A stretch of DNA of 64,000 nucleotides from positions 1 through 64,000 of the forward strand of contig CALHAW010000009.1 of the NCBI GenBank assembly GCA_937934135.1, in the 5' to 3' direction. Shown piece after piece: positions 48,525 to 56,370 of the stretch (its first letter is position 1; every line of letters begins with the position of its first letter). Source of the stretch: an uncultured Alphaproteobacteria bacterium. GTDB lineage: Bacteria; Pseudomonadota; Alphaproteobacteria; Micavibrionales; Micavibrionaceae. Made by a program: the position numbers and the translations under genes. A model generated the notes under the pieces. The model had not been told where the DNA came from and did not search any database. It saw only the letters and a list, made by a program, of their open reading frames with translations.

Positions 48525-49292
48525 TTAAAGCAATGGTTTCACATGACGTAAAATTTGTTGTGTTGCGTCACTATACGCCCCATTTTCATCATGTAAAACA
48601 AGCCCTGCATGGATATGTGCAGGGGATTTACGGTGTTTAATAGCCCGCAAAACCACCCGTTTTGCTGCTTCGCCTGTTTTTGGCCAAAGCGGAATAATTT
48701 CAATCGCGCCAAAGCGCTTCCCCAATGCAGCAATCATTTTATCAATTTTATCAGCACGGTGAATCATCGTTAATGTTCCATTTGATTTAAGGCAGTCATG
48801 CGCGCTGTCTATCCAATCCCGCAAATCATCTTGCTTAATATCGCGCTCTTCCGTCTGTGGGCATGGCGCCCTTTTAATATGCCCCATCGCAATCGCATTT
48901 TCTGGTGAGGGGGAACGCAGATACGCGCCGGCGTCCAGATAGGGCGGATTACAAATCACATGATGAAAGGCGTTTTCATTATGATAGTCACGCACATCAC
49001 TCACGATAAAGTCACATTGATCTTCAAAACCATTGGCCGCCGCATTGTCGCGCGCCAACGCCGCATGCTCTGCCTGAATTTCAATTCCCGTCAGATGCAC
49101 ACCCGTCACACGGGTCAGAACGCTTAAGCCCGCACCGCCAACGCCGCATCCCAAATCAACAATATAATCCCCTGATTTAGCAGGACAAGCGGCCGCCAAC
49201 AGCACAGAATCAATCGATGTTTTAAAACCTTGCGCACTATGCGTTAATTTTAATCGTTTATTCAGGACATATATTTCTTGAGTTGTCGCCAT
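48525..49292 (-). CDS. tRNA1(Val) adenine-N6 methyltransferase-like protein (TrmN6/YfiC type)
   Basis: The 255-residue protein is a Rossmann-fold SAM methyltransferase. VDLGCGVGGAGLSVLTRV (about 43-60) is the SAM loop and CNPPYLD (about 113-119) is the NPPY motif of N6-adenine methyltransferases. YfiC/TrmN6 methylates A37 of tRNA-Val. In alphaproteobacteria this group sits beside the long-chain polyprenyl synthase gene, as it does here (divergent, 20 nt apart). Specificity is inferred from the family and context. Confidence 0.85.
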   Translation of the reverse strand: MATTQEIYVLNKRLKLTHSAQGFKTSIDSVLLAAACPAKSGDYIVDLGCGVGGAGLSVLTRVTGVHLTGIEIQAEHAALARDNAAANGFEDQCDFIVSDVRDYHNENAFHHVICNPPYLDAGAYLRSPSPENAIAMGHIKRAPCPQTEERDIKQDDLRDWIDSAHDCLKSNGTLTMIHRADKIDKMIAALGKRFGAIEIIPLWPKTGEAAKRVVLRAIKHRKSPAHIHAGLVLHDENGAYSDATQQILRHVKPLL

Positions 49293-49305
49293 CTCTCTAT
49301 TAAAC
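49278..49305 (+). promoter_or_regulatory. Promoter of the polyprenyl synthase gene (leaderless)
   Basis: TTGAGT (49278-49283), a 16-nt spacer and TTAAAC (49300-49305) end 7 nt before the ATG at 49313. The -35 lies inside the start region of the divergent methyltransferase gene. No Shine-Dalgarno sequence is seen. Confidence 0.4.
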
Positions 49306-49312
49306 CCATTTT

Positions 49313-50332
49313 ATGACTGCGTTAAAGCAAAAACCTACACAAGCCAATCCGCTCGACCTGCTTCAGGCCGAAATGAGTGACGATATGAAGGCTGTGAATG
49401 CGATGATTTTGACACATATGCAATCCGATGTGCCGCTTATCCCACAATTAGCCAGCTATTTAATCGCCGCGGGGGGTAAACGTATTCGTCCCCTTTTAAC
49501 CCTTTCTGCCACCGCTTTGTTTGGTGGGGATATGGCACGGGCGCATAGATTATCCGCCGCGGTGGAGTTTATCCATACCGCCACACTTCTTCATGATGAC
49601 GTGGTGGATGACAGTGATATGCGCCGTGGAAAACCATCCGCCAATATTGCCTTTGGAAACGAAGCCAGTGTTTTGGTGGGGGATTTTTTATTCTCCCGCG
49701 CGTTTCAACTGATGACCGCGGATGGATCGCTTGATGTACTTCGTATTCTTTCTAATGCCTCGGCAATTATTGCGGAAGGTGAAGTCAAACAGCTTTCCAC
49801 GCAAAGCAACCTCAACACGACCATGGATGATTATTTGGCGGTAATTGAAGGAAAAACTGCATCCCTGTTTGCCGCGGCCTGTGAAGTCGGCCCCGTGATT
49901 GCAGAACAGGACAAGACCACAACCCAAGCAATGCGGGATTACGGTATGGCGCTTGGCATGGCATTTCAAATTATTGATGATATTTTGGATTATGAATCCG
50001 CCCCTCAAAAACCAAACGCCAAACTGGGTAAAGATATCGGCGATGATTTCCGTGAAGGGAAAATGACCGCGCCTATTTTATATGCCTTTAAAAATGCAAA
50101 CAGCGATGAAAAAGAATTTTGGCAACGCACCATTTGCGATAAAGACCAAAAAGATGGTGATCTGGAACACGCACAAACATTAATCAAAAAACATGACTCC
50201 TTAAATAAAAGCAAGGCACTGGCACATCAATATGGTGATAAGGCGGTAGCGGCGCTGGCGGCTTTACCTGCTTCATCTTTACGTGAAATTTTGGAAAATA
50301 TTGTGACCTTCACAATAAATCGAACATATTAA
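49313..50332 (+). CDS. ispB: Long-chain polyprenyl diphosphate synthase (octaprenyl/decaprenyl type)
   Basis: This enzyme extends farnesyl diphosphate with IPP to the C40-C50 side chain of ubiquinone. The 339-residue protein has the first Asp-rich motif LLHDDVVDDSDMRRGKPS (about 91-108), AAGGKRIRPLLTL before it, and the second motif IIDDILDYES near residue 223. Small residues ahead of the first motif, where short-chain synthases carry bulky ones, fit a long-chain product. With ispA upstream in the pathway it supplies quinone tails. The product length cannot be read from sequence, so the symbol is by family. The HMA protein gene follows 1 nt later. Confidence 0.88.
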   Translation: MTALKQKPTQANPLDLLQAEMSDDMKAVNAMILTHMQSDVPLIPQLASYLIAAGGKRIRPLLTLSATALFGGDMARAHRLSAAVEFIHTATLLHDDVVDDSDMRRGKPSANIAFGNEASVLVGDFLFSRAFQLMTADGSLDVLRILSNASAIIAEGEVKQLSTQSNLNTTMDDYLAVIEGKTASLFAAACEVGPVIAEQDKTTTQAMRDYGMALGMAFQIIDDILDYESAPQKPNAKLGKDIGDDFREGKMTAPILYAFKNANSDEKEFWQRTICDKDQKDGDLEHAQTLIKKHDSLNKSKALAHQYGDKAVAALAALPASSLREILENIVTFTINRTY

Positions 50333-50333
50333 A

Positions 50334-50612
50334 ATGCGGTTTTTCATCTTATTTTTTCTGGCTTTATTCCTTATCACTCCTGCATGGGCCGATGATATTA
50401 CGGTTACTGTCTCTGGCATGACTTGCGAAGCCTGCACACAGACAATGGAAGTAAAGTTTTCTAAAGAAGAAAGCGTGGAAAATGTTTCCGCCAGTTTTGA
50501 AACACAAGAAATCATCATTGAGGAAAAAGATGAACAAAAATTAAGCGATGAAAAGATTGCGGAAATCATTCATTGGGGCGGATATGAATTAAAGGAAATC
50601 AAACGTCATTAA
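50334..50612 (+). CDS. Secreted heavy-metal-associated (HMA) domain protein, MerP-like
   Basis: The 92-residue protein has a signal peptide (MRFFILFFLALFLITPAWA, cut after AWA) and one HMA domain with the metal-binding motif GMTCEACTQT. MerP- and CopZ-like proteins bind Cu+ or Hg2+ between two cysteines. Here the domain would be periplasmic. The C-terminal half (EIIIEEKDEQKLSDEKIAEI) continues the ferredoxin-like fold. It starts 1 nt after the polyprenyl synthase stop, so it is probably co-transcribed with it although functionally unrelated. It converges with the Rap1a/Tai-like gene with interleaved stop codons in TTAA. Confidence 0.88.
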   Translation: MRFFILFFLALFLITPAWADDITVTVSGMTCEACTQTMEVKFSKEESVENVSASFETQEIIIEEKDEQKLSDEKIAEIIHWGGYELKEIKRH

Positions 50613-50986
50613 TTCTTCTTTGCGCCTTCACATGGGAACACCGCAAACAAGGCCAAACCAACGGCTGGCGCGGCGTTAAAGGCGGCATGATCTGGATTAT
50701 CTTTTAAATATTTCCAAACAATATCTTGTAAATCCCGTAACTTTGCCGTGTTTGGTACGCAGATATCAATGCTGGGCGCTGTTCCCAATGACCGTAATAA
50801 ATGGTGATAATCAATAAGTCCCGCAATATAGGCTTGGCATGTTGTATGCCCCCCTGTTATTTTTTCTTTTCCTAAGGCGGTGCGTTCACATACTTCCTGA
50901 AGGTACGCGCCTGAAATATGTGCGCCTGTCTCTTGTGCATGACTTGTAAAAGGAAGCATTAACAAGAAGAGAATTAGAAAACGCAT
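50609..50986 (-). CDS. Rap1a/Tai-like secreted protein
   Basis: The 125-residue protein has a signal peptide (MRFLILFLLMLPFTSHAQ, cut after SHA) and matches the Rap1a/Tai immunity pattern: a cysteine in LQEVCERTAL, then TTCQAYIAGLIDYHHLL (about 48-64), a cysteine in IDICVPN, the LRDLQDIVWKYLKDNP helix (about 84-99) and a final cysteine in FPCEGAKKN. Serratia Rap proteins protect against type VI effectors, but most family members elsewhere have no effector nearby and unknown roles, and none is visible here. It is downstream of the detached helicase C-terminal gene on the same strand, 3 nt apart. Confidence 0.75.
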   Translation of the reverse strand: MRFLILFLLMLPFTSHAQETGAHISGAYLQEVCERTALGKEKITGGHTTCQAYIAGLIDYHHLLRSLGTAPSIDICVPNTAKLRDLQDIVWKYLKDNPDHAAFNAAPAVGLALFAVFPCEGAKKN

Positions 50987-50989
50987 TTT

Positions 50990-52111
50990 CTATTCTTTAT
51001 TTCCTGATTTTAACTGCTGTAAAATGGCAAAGGGATTATCTTCGGGGTTATTTTGCGCTTCGGCAGTATAAATTTTTTGGCGTGATTCAGATTTATGCTT
51101 GGGTTTTTGAGATTTCTTTTTAAACGCAGGCTTCTTTTTAAAATTTTCTGTTTTTGGCTTGGCGCCTTTGTTGCTTTTTAAAATAAAGGTCGCCAATTCT
51201 GGCTTAATTTGTTCTTTTGGTGCTTTTGCTTTTTCATCTTCAGTAACAGCCACAGATTTTTCTTCTGGCGCTACGTTAACCGGAGTATCAGGCGCGGCTT
51301 CTTTTTCTTCTGCTTCGTCTTTTACATCATCCGCGGGGTCATGAATTTTCTTATGCCCCATTGCCTCTAACACGGCGTAAAGGTCTGTGATATTGCTTCC
51401 TAACCATTCTGCCATTTGGTGTTCAGTTTTAAATTTCCCCTTATCTGCGCTGTCATAAACACGGCAAATGAGACGGTCCAACATATCCACACGGATAGAG
51501 CGCGGCCCATAAATGGGATACCCGATTGAACGGTAATAATCCGCATCCAATGACTTATCCGCAACAGAAAAAGAAACAATGCCATCATTTGGCGCTTCGG
51601 CGGGCAGTGTTTTTTCTTGCCACACAGATAATAACAAAGCGCGCAGACGTACCGTAACAGGTTTATTTAATTCAGGCAGATAAACAATGATGGGCCCAAA
51701 ACGAATTTTCTTTGTTCGTAATGTGTTGCGCCCGTCTTCATCCATCGCGCCAATAAAATCTTGTATTTCTTCGCGCAGTAAAATGCCCAAGGCATCATGT
51801 AATTTTTGTGCAATCTCATACGGCGCACCTTGCGCGATATCATCTGCTTTTAATTTAAATAACGGTTCTAACGTCGCTTGTATATACCGCGCCAACCATG
51901 CAGAAACAAATTTTTGCACGGCTTCTTTATTATCATCTTTGATACATTCGGCTTCGATAACGGCGCATGTTGGCGTTAAAACAGTGTCACCTTTTTTAAT
52001 CATTGCAACCACATCACCCGCTCGGGGGTCTGTTAAATCACGTTGCCATGTGATGGAGCCATCTTCGGCTAACTTAAACTGTGTATCGATAGAATTTAAA
52101 ATCATGGTCAT
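50990..52111 (-). CDS. Stand-alone C-terminal module of an alphaproteobacterial DEAD/DEAH helicase
   Basis: In many alphaproteobacteria a large DEAD/DEAH helicase ends in a region with the pattern ...RxGxxxVxLPxLxKPxxxRLRALLxxV. This 373-residue protein matches only that region (RTKKIRFGPIIVYLPELNKPVTVRLRALLLSVW across residues 132-164) and a preceding part with FVSAWLARYIQATLEPLFKL. It lacks any Walker A, DEAD or helicase C motifs. Residues 265-350 are a low-complexity Lys/Glu/Ala/Pro linker and the tail is basic. It may be one half of a split helicase, a regulatory domain, or a gene fragment. The frame is intact with a normal start (ATG at 52111 or 52105). Confidence 0.7.
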   Translation of the reverse strand: MTMILNSIDTQFKLAEDGSITWQRDLTDPRAGDVVAMIKKGDTVLTPTCAVIEAECIKDDNKEAVQKFVSAWLARYIQATLEPLFKLKADDIAQGAPYEIAQKLHDALGILLREEIQDFIGAMDEDGRNTLRTKKIRFGPIIVYLPELNKPVTVRLRALLLSVWQEKTLPAEAPNDGIVSFSVADKSLDADYYRSIGYPIYGPRSIRVDMLDRLICRVYDSADKGKFKTEHQMAEWLGSNITDLYAVLEAMGHKKIHDPADDVKDEAEEKEAAPDTPVNVAPEEKSVAVTEDEKAKAPKEQIKPELATFILKSNKGAKPKTENFKKKPAFKKKSQKPKHKSESRQKIYTAEAQNNPEDNPFAILQQLKSGNKE

Positions 52112-52137
52112 TATGTAACTGTTTTTTATACGGATTT

Positions 52138-53322
52138 CTACAATAAATAGGTTAATACCCCATTCAAACGCTGCATCCCTGAAAGGGTGGGGCGTAAATG
52201 GGTTTCCGTTTGCTCTAAAAGTCTCTCTTTTATTAAATTTTGAAGCTTTTTCTGATCAAGCTGCGTGATATCAAAATCATTCAATGACACACCTTGTTTC
52301 AGACGTAATCCCATCATCATTTGTTCAATAAATTGTTCGCTTTCGGAAATTTCTTCATAGGGGTGATAAGCATGCCCCTGCTGCGCAATTTTTTGCAGAT
52401 AAATATCAGGCGCACGATGGGTTCGTGTTCCAAACTTACGGTATTCTTGTTTTGACTGCGCCGCCTCGGGCTTGCCCGTATGAGAGCGCTTTAAAGTTAT
52501 GCGTCCGTGCGCACCAGGACCAATCCCCGCATAATCACCATATTGCCAATAGGCCATATTATGTTGTGATTCCTGTCCTATCTTTGCATGGTTTGAAATT
52601 TCATAGGCGGGCATATTGGCCGCCGTTAAAATATCCTGTGTTACTTCGTAAAATTCACCCCCCTGATCAGATTCAGGAATGCGGAAATCACCACGCGCAT
52701 GTTGTGCGTAAAAGGGAGTTCCCGGCTCAATCGTTAATTGATAGAGAGAAAGATGCCCTGTCGCGTAACGAAGCGCTTCATTCAATTCTTCTTTCCATGC
52801 CTCAATCGTTTGCTCTGGCCGTGCATAAATTAAATCAAAACTAACACGATCAAAAATAGTGTTGGCAAGCGTAACCGCTTTAATCGCTTCGGCGGCGCTA
52901 TGCTCCCGCCCCAAGAATTTCAAATCATCATCGCGCAATGATTGCACACCAATCGATACGCGGTTAATCCCCGCCTTTTTAAAATCTTGGAATTTCTGTG
53001 CCTCAATACTGGTGGGGTTTGCTTCTAAAGTAATTTCAATATCGTTAGAAATTTGCCAGCGTTTTTGAATATGATCAATAATCCCCGCCACCGTCACAGG
53101 CTCCATTAAAGACGGCGTCCCTCCTCCAAAGAAAATTGAGGTGACGCGGCGATCTTTTAATTGTGCCGCCACATAATCAATCTCTTTTAAATAGGCCGCC
53201 AACCACGCCCCATGATCAATCGCATTGCTCACATGTGAATTAAAATCGCAATAGGGGCATTTAGCCTTACAAAACGGCCAATGAATATAAATAGCCAAAG
53301 GGATGTAAGACGGTTCAGCCAT
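52138..53322 (-). CDS. hemW: Radical SAM heme chaperone HemW
   Basis: HemW is a radical SAM protein that resembles coproporphyrinogen III dehydrogenase but acts in heme handling and insertion. The 394-residue protein has the N-terminal CKAKCPYC cluster motif (C18, C22, C25), FFGGGTPSLME (about 64-74), NPTSIEAQKF and the NHAKIGQESQHNMAYWQYGDYAGIGPGAHGR segment across residues 243-273. It lacks the extra cysteine of true HemN. It overlaps rdgB by 8 nt at the start, within a rph / 2H / rdgB / hemW operon. Confidence 0.9.
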   Translation of the reverse strand: MAEPSYIPLAIYIHWPFCKAKCPYCDFNSHVSNAIDHGAWLAAYLKEIDYVAAQLKDRRVTSIFFGGGTPSLMEPVTVAGIIDHIQKRWQISNDIEITLEANPTSIEAQKFQDFKKAGINRVSIGVQSLRDDDLKFLGREHSAAEAIKAVTLANTIFDRVSFDLIYARPEQTIEAWKEELNEALRYATGHLSLYQLTIEPGTPFYAQHARGDFRIPESDQGGEFYEVTQDILTAANMPAYEISNHAKIGQESQHNMAYWQYGDYAGIGPGAHGRITLKRSHTGKPEAAQSKQEYRKFGTRTHRAPDIYLQKIAQQGHAYHPYEEISESEQFIEQMMMGLRLKQGVSLNDFDITQLDQKKLQNLIKERLLEQTETHLRPTLSGMQRLNGVLTYLL

Positions 53323-53902
53323 TTGTCTTTAGATATTCTACAAATTTTGCGACGGCTTTGGCACGGTGGGACATGGCATGTTTTTCGGAGGGTTCCATTT
53401 CTGCAAAAGTAATATCATGCCCTTCAGGAATAAAAATTGGGTCATACCCAAACCCCTTTTCCCCACGCGGCGGCCATGATAAATGTCCACTGGCACGGCC
53501 TTCAAAAATTTGCTGTGTTCCATCTGGTTTTAACAAGGCCAATACCGCAATAAAATGCGCCGTTTCATCCCCTTTAACACCATCTAATTTTTCATTCACC
53601 GCATTCATTGCCACCATAAAGTCACGCCCATTTGGTGTCTGCGCCCAACGTGCAGAATAAATTCCTGGCGCCCCATCAAGCGCATCAATCGTCAAACCAC
53701 TATCATCGGCCAAACAAGGCAAGCCTGTCGCCTCCATTGCTGCGCGCGCTTTTAAAATTGCGTTACCCGCAAACGTGTCTTGCGTTTCCTCTGGCTCAGG
53801 CAGGTCAAAATCCGCAGCAGATTTAATCTCAAAATCAGGCAACATCTCACGGAACTCCGCAACCTTCCCCTGATTATGCGTGGCAATAAGTAGTTGTTTC
53901 AT
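53315..53902 (-). CDS. rdgB: XTP/dITP pyrophosphatase (non-canonical purine NTPase)
   Basis: RdgB hydrolyses dITP, XTP and dXTP to monophosphates so they are not built into DNA or RNA. The 195-residue protein has the start LLIATHNQGKVAEFREML, the catalytic LADDSGLTIDALDGAPGIYSARWA region (about 65-88) and GFGYDPIFIPEG near residue 152. All signatures are intact. It overlaps the 2H phosphoesterase gene by 4 nt (ATGA) and hemW by 8 nt. Confidence 0.95.
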   Translation of the reverse strand: MKQLLIATHNQGKVAEFREMLPDFEIKSAADFDLPEPEETQDTFAGNAILKARAAMEATGLPCLADDSGLTIDALDGAPGIYSARWAQTPNGRDFMVAMNAVNEKLDGVKGDETAHFIAVLALLKPDGTQQIFEGRASGHLSWPPRGEKGFGYDPIFIPEGHDITFAEMEPSEKHAMSHRAKAVAKFVEYLKTNG

Positions 53903-54393
53903 TGACCTAAATACTGACCATTCTGGTCAGACCTTCCTATTTCAAATGTCCAGTTTTTTGGTAATTTTAATAAGGCCTCATTCACATTCACATCGATTGA
54001 TTCCACATAACGACACAAGGTGATATGCGGTGCATAAAAATCATCCAGCGGCGTTGTGAGCTTTGCATTACTTTCCATTAACTGATCGGCAATTATTCTT
54101 TGCATTGTCGTTATTTTCTTATCTTTTTGTAGCCTCATTTCATACCACATAAACCCTTCATGCTTGCCCCATCCCTTACGGTGGTTAACGTCTAACAACA
54201 CAGGGGAATAAAAACCTTGCGGTGTAATGTTCGGTACAAACGCTGCTTTAAACTGACATAAGGTAATATGCGGAAACGCCGTCTCACCCAGACAATAACC
54301 ATCAGATAAAGATTGTAAGTTGTTCTTACAAAAATCCATTATCTGGGTTTTGTAATTATCAGGGGGAATAAGAACAGCGTTAAAATACTCCAA
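53899..54393 (-). CDS. 2H phosphoesterase superfamily protein between rph and rdgB
   Basis: The 164-residue protein contains two H-x-T motifs, FPHITLCQF (H42-I-T44) and APHITLCRY (H123-I-T125), at the spacing of 2H phosphoesterases such as the 2'-5' RNA ligase/LigT group. These act on 2',5' or cyclic phosphate bonds of RNA or nucleotides. It starts with TTG directly after the rph stop. The Shine-Dalgarno sequence GGAGG lies within the last codons of rph, 4 nt from the TTG, so the pair is tightly coupled. Its position between two RNA/nucleotide enzymes suggests an RNA-end or cyclic nucleotide substrate. The insertion is not usual for this operon. Confidence 0.75.
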   Translation of the reverse strand: MEYFNAVLIPPDNYKTQIMDFCKNNLQSLSDGYCLGETAFPHITLCQFKAAFVPNITPQGFYSPVLLDVNHRKGWGKHEGFMWYEMRLQKDKKITTMQRIIADQLMESNAKLTTPLDDFYAPHITLCRYVESIDVNVNEALLKLPKNWTFEIGRSDQNGQYLGQ

Positions 54394-55113
54394 CTAACCT
54401 CCAAATGTCTTTGTTTGTATTTCCATCAACTCACCACAACCTTTTTTGGCGAGAGTTAAAAGCTGGCCAAATTCTTCTTCGCTAAATGGGGCTTGCTCTG
54501 CCGTTCCTTGAATCTCAACAATGCCGCCTTTACCTGTAATGACAAAATTTGCATCTGTTTCCGCGTCGCTATCTTCATCATAATCCAGATCAAGCACAGG
54601 CGTACCTTTATAGATACCGCATGAAATCGCAGAAATTGTGTCCGTTAGTGGCAATTTATCCAACAATTTCAAATCAACCAAATGCTGCAACGCCATGTGC
54701 ATCGCAACATACCCCCCCGTTACAGACGCGGTACGCGTTCCACCATCGGCCTGAATAACGTCACAATCAATCTTAACTTGGCGCTCCCCCAGTGCCTTCA
54801 TATCAACCACGGCACGTAAAGCACGCCCAATAAGGCGTTGAATTTCTTGTGTACGGCCAGACTGCTTACCCCGCGCGGCTTCACGGTTCATCCGTTCAGA
54901 CGTTGAGCGCGGTAACATGCCATATTCTGCCGTTACCCACCCTTTACCAAGGCCGCGCATCCAACCGGGGACTTTTTCCTCAATACTTGCCGTACAAAGC
55001 ACATGCGTATCACCGCATTTAATCAAGCATGACCCTTCCGCATGTTTGGAATAGTTAGGGATAATTTCAATATCCCGCATTTGATCAGGCGTTCTGTTGG
55101 ATGGTCTCGTCAT
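54394..55113 (-). CDS. rph: Ribonuclease PH
   Basis: RNase PH trims tRNA 3' ends by phosphorolysis. The 239-residue protein has [15 protein letters not shown] at the start, the phosphate-binding R-R-x-x region [36 protein letters not shown] (residues 63-98 in all), and [16 protein letters not shown] (about 118-133). All catalytic residues of the family are present. It begins the rph / 2H / rdgB / hemW operon and is divergent from hrcA. Confidence 0.95.
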   Translation of the reverse strand: MTRPSNRTPDQMRDIEIIPNYSKHAEGSCLIKCGDTHVLCTASIEEKVPGWMRGLGKGWVTAEYGMLPRSTSERMNREAARGKQSGRTQEIQRLIGRALRAVVDMKALGERQVKIDCDVIQADGGTRTASVTGGYVAMHMALQHLVDLKLLDKLPLTDTISAISCGIYKGTPVLDLDYDEDSDAETDANFVITGKGGIVEIQGTAEQAPFSEEEFGQLLTLAKKGCGELMEIQTKTFGG

Positions 55114-55134
55114 AATTTCTCCTTAAAATATTAA

Positions 55135-55164
55135 CGTCCTCGGGTTTACCCGCATGACGGCTCT
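55135..55164. repeat. Dispersed CGTCCT...CATGACGGCT repeat, copy 2
   Basis: This copy in the rph/hrcA gap reads CGTCCTCGGGTTTACCCGCA then TGACGGCT. The central CGGGT/ACCCG pairs perfectly, and the outer CGTC/GACG also pair. It is the clearest hairpin of the three copies. Confidence 0.6.
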
Positions 55165-55194
55165 TGAAAACACACCTTAAACCGCGCGGCGTTA

Positions 55195-55222
55195 TTGTCA
55201 ATTTCTAGAATTATCTTATAGT
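55195..55222 (+). promoter_or_regulatory. Promoter of hrcA (leaderless)
   Basis: TTGTCA (55195-55200), a 16-nt spacer and TATAGT (55217-55222) end 6 nt before the hrcA ATG at 55229. No CIRCE operator (TTAGCACTC-N9-GAGTGCTAA) is seen here. Confidence 0.5.
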
Positions 55223-55228
55223 GATCTT

Positions 55229-56284
55229 ATGACACTCCACCCTGATTTTATGGATTTAGACAAACGCGCCTCAGATATCTTTCATCATATTGTCGAAAGC
55301 TTTATGAATGATGGGGCGCCTGTGGGGTCACGCACAATCTCACGCAGTTTTGATTTCTCCGCCGCGACCATCCGTAATGTGATGGCAGATCTAGAGGAAC
55401 TCGGCTTACTCCAAGCACCCCATATCTCTGCCGGGCGCTTGCCGACTGATAAAGGTCTGCGTCTTTTTGTGGATGGTATATTAGAGCGCGGGACGTTAAG
55501 CGATGTTGAGCGCGTCGCCCTCGAAGAAGATTATAACGACACCCAATCCATGCATGATATGTTGGAACAAACCAGCTCTACCCTATCAGGCTTATCGCGC
55601 TGCGCGGGGCTGGTTGTTGCGCCAACATATACCGCAAAACCCATCCGTCAGATTGAATTTGTCTCGCTCTCTACCGAAAAAGCGATGGTGATTTTGGTGT
55701 CTGATGACGGCACCGTTGAAAACCGCGTAATTGATGTGCAGGCAGGGACAACGCCCGAAACCTTAAAAGCCGCCAGCGCCTTTCTTTCTGAAAAGCTTTA
55801 TGGCCGCACCATCGACCAGATGCGTGATATTTTAATTGATGAAATCAAGCACCAAGAAACACAAATCGCTGCTCTCACAAAAATCGTCGTGGAGGCAGGC
55901 CACGCGACTAAGCTTTCCAATGGCCGCCTTATCGTCAGGGGGCGTGGCAAATTATTCGAAGACCCACAAGCGTTAGAAAAAATCGAAGCGTTACAAGGGC
56001 TTATCCATCAATTAGAATCTCAAGAAACCGTCTCCCGCCTATTGGAGCAAGCTTCCTCGGGGGATGGGGTAAAAATCTTTATTGGCACAGAAAACCCCGT
56101 CTTTGAAGGCAGCGGCTATTCCCTCATCCTCAGCCCCTATGGCGCTGGCTCAACCAATGATATTGTCGGGGCAGTTGGTGTTATTGGCCCTACCCGTCTC
56201 AATTATGCCAAAATTATTCCCAGCGTCAATTACATGGCAGAAATAATCTCCAACCGCCTTCGTAAGATGTCCCACACGGATTAA
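55229..56284 (+). CDS. hrcA: Heat-inducible transcription repressor HrcA
   Basis: HrcA represses class I heat-shock genes by binding CIRCE operators and is kept active by GroEL. The 351-residue protein has an N-terminal winged helix (GAPVGSRTISRSFDFSAATIRNVMADLEELGLLQAPHISAGRLPTDKG over residues 31-78, including the signature SAGRLPTDKGLR) and a C-terminal domain with IFIGTENPVFEGSGYSLILSPYG. The start has a -10 box 6 nt before it and no ribosome binding site. The target groESL operon is not in the window and no CIRCE is seen near this cluster. Confidence 0.94.
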   Translation: MTLHPDFMDLDKRASDIFHHIVESFMNDGAPVGSRTISRSFDFSAATIRNVMADLEELGLLQAPHISAGRLPTDKGLRLFVDGILERGTLSDVERVALEEDYNDTQSMHDMLEQTSSTLSGLSRCAGLVVAPTYTAKPIRQIEFVSLSTEKAMVILVSDDGTVENRVIDVQAGTTPETLKAASAFLSEKLYGRTIDQMRDILIDEIKHQETQIAALTKIVVEAGHATKLSNGRLIVRGRGKLFEDPQALEKIEALQGLIHQLESQETVSRLLEQASSGDGVKIFIGTENPVFEGSGYSLILSPYGAGSTNDIVGAVGVIGPTRLNYAKIIPSVNYMAEIISNRLRKMSHTD

Positions 56285-56370
56285 AGCGCAAATTACAGGA
56301 CAGATAAACTGGCATTTGCTCAAAGTCTCAATAGGCTTTATTATAAGTGGATAATAAGGAATCACGCGCC

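Noticed and set aside
50609..50986. Type VI secretion immunity system
   Set aside because: Only a Rap1a/Tai-like protein is present; no effector or secretion genes are nearby.
55114..55228. CIRCE operator upstream of hrcA or dnaK
   Set aside because: No TTAGCACTC-N9-GAGTGCTAA or close variant was found in either upstream region.
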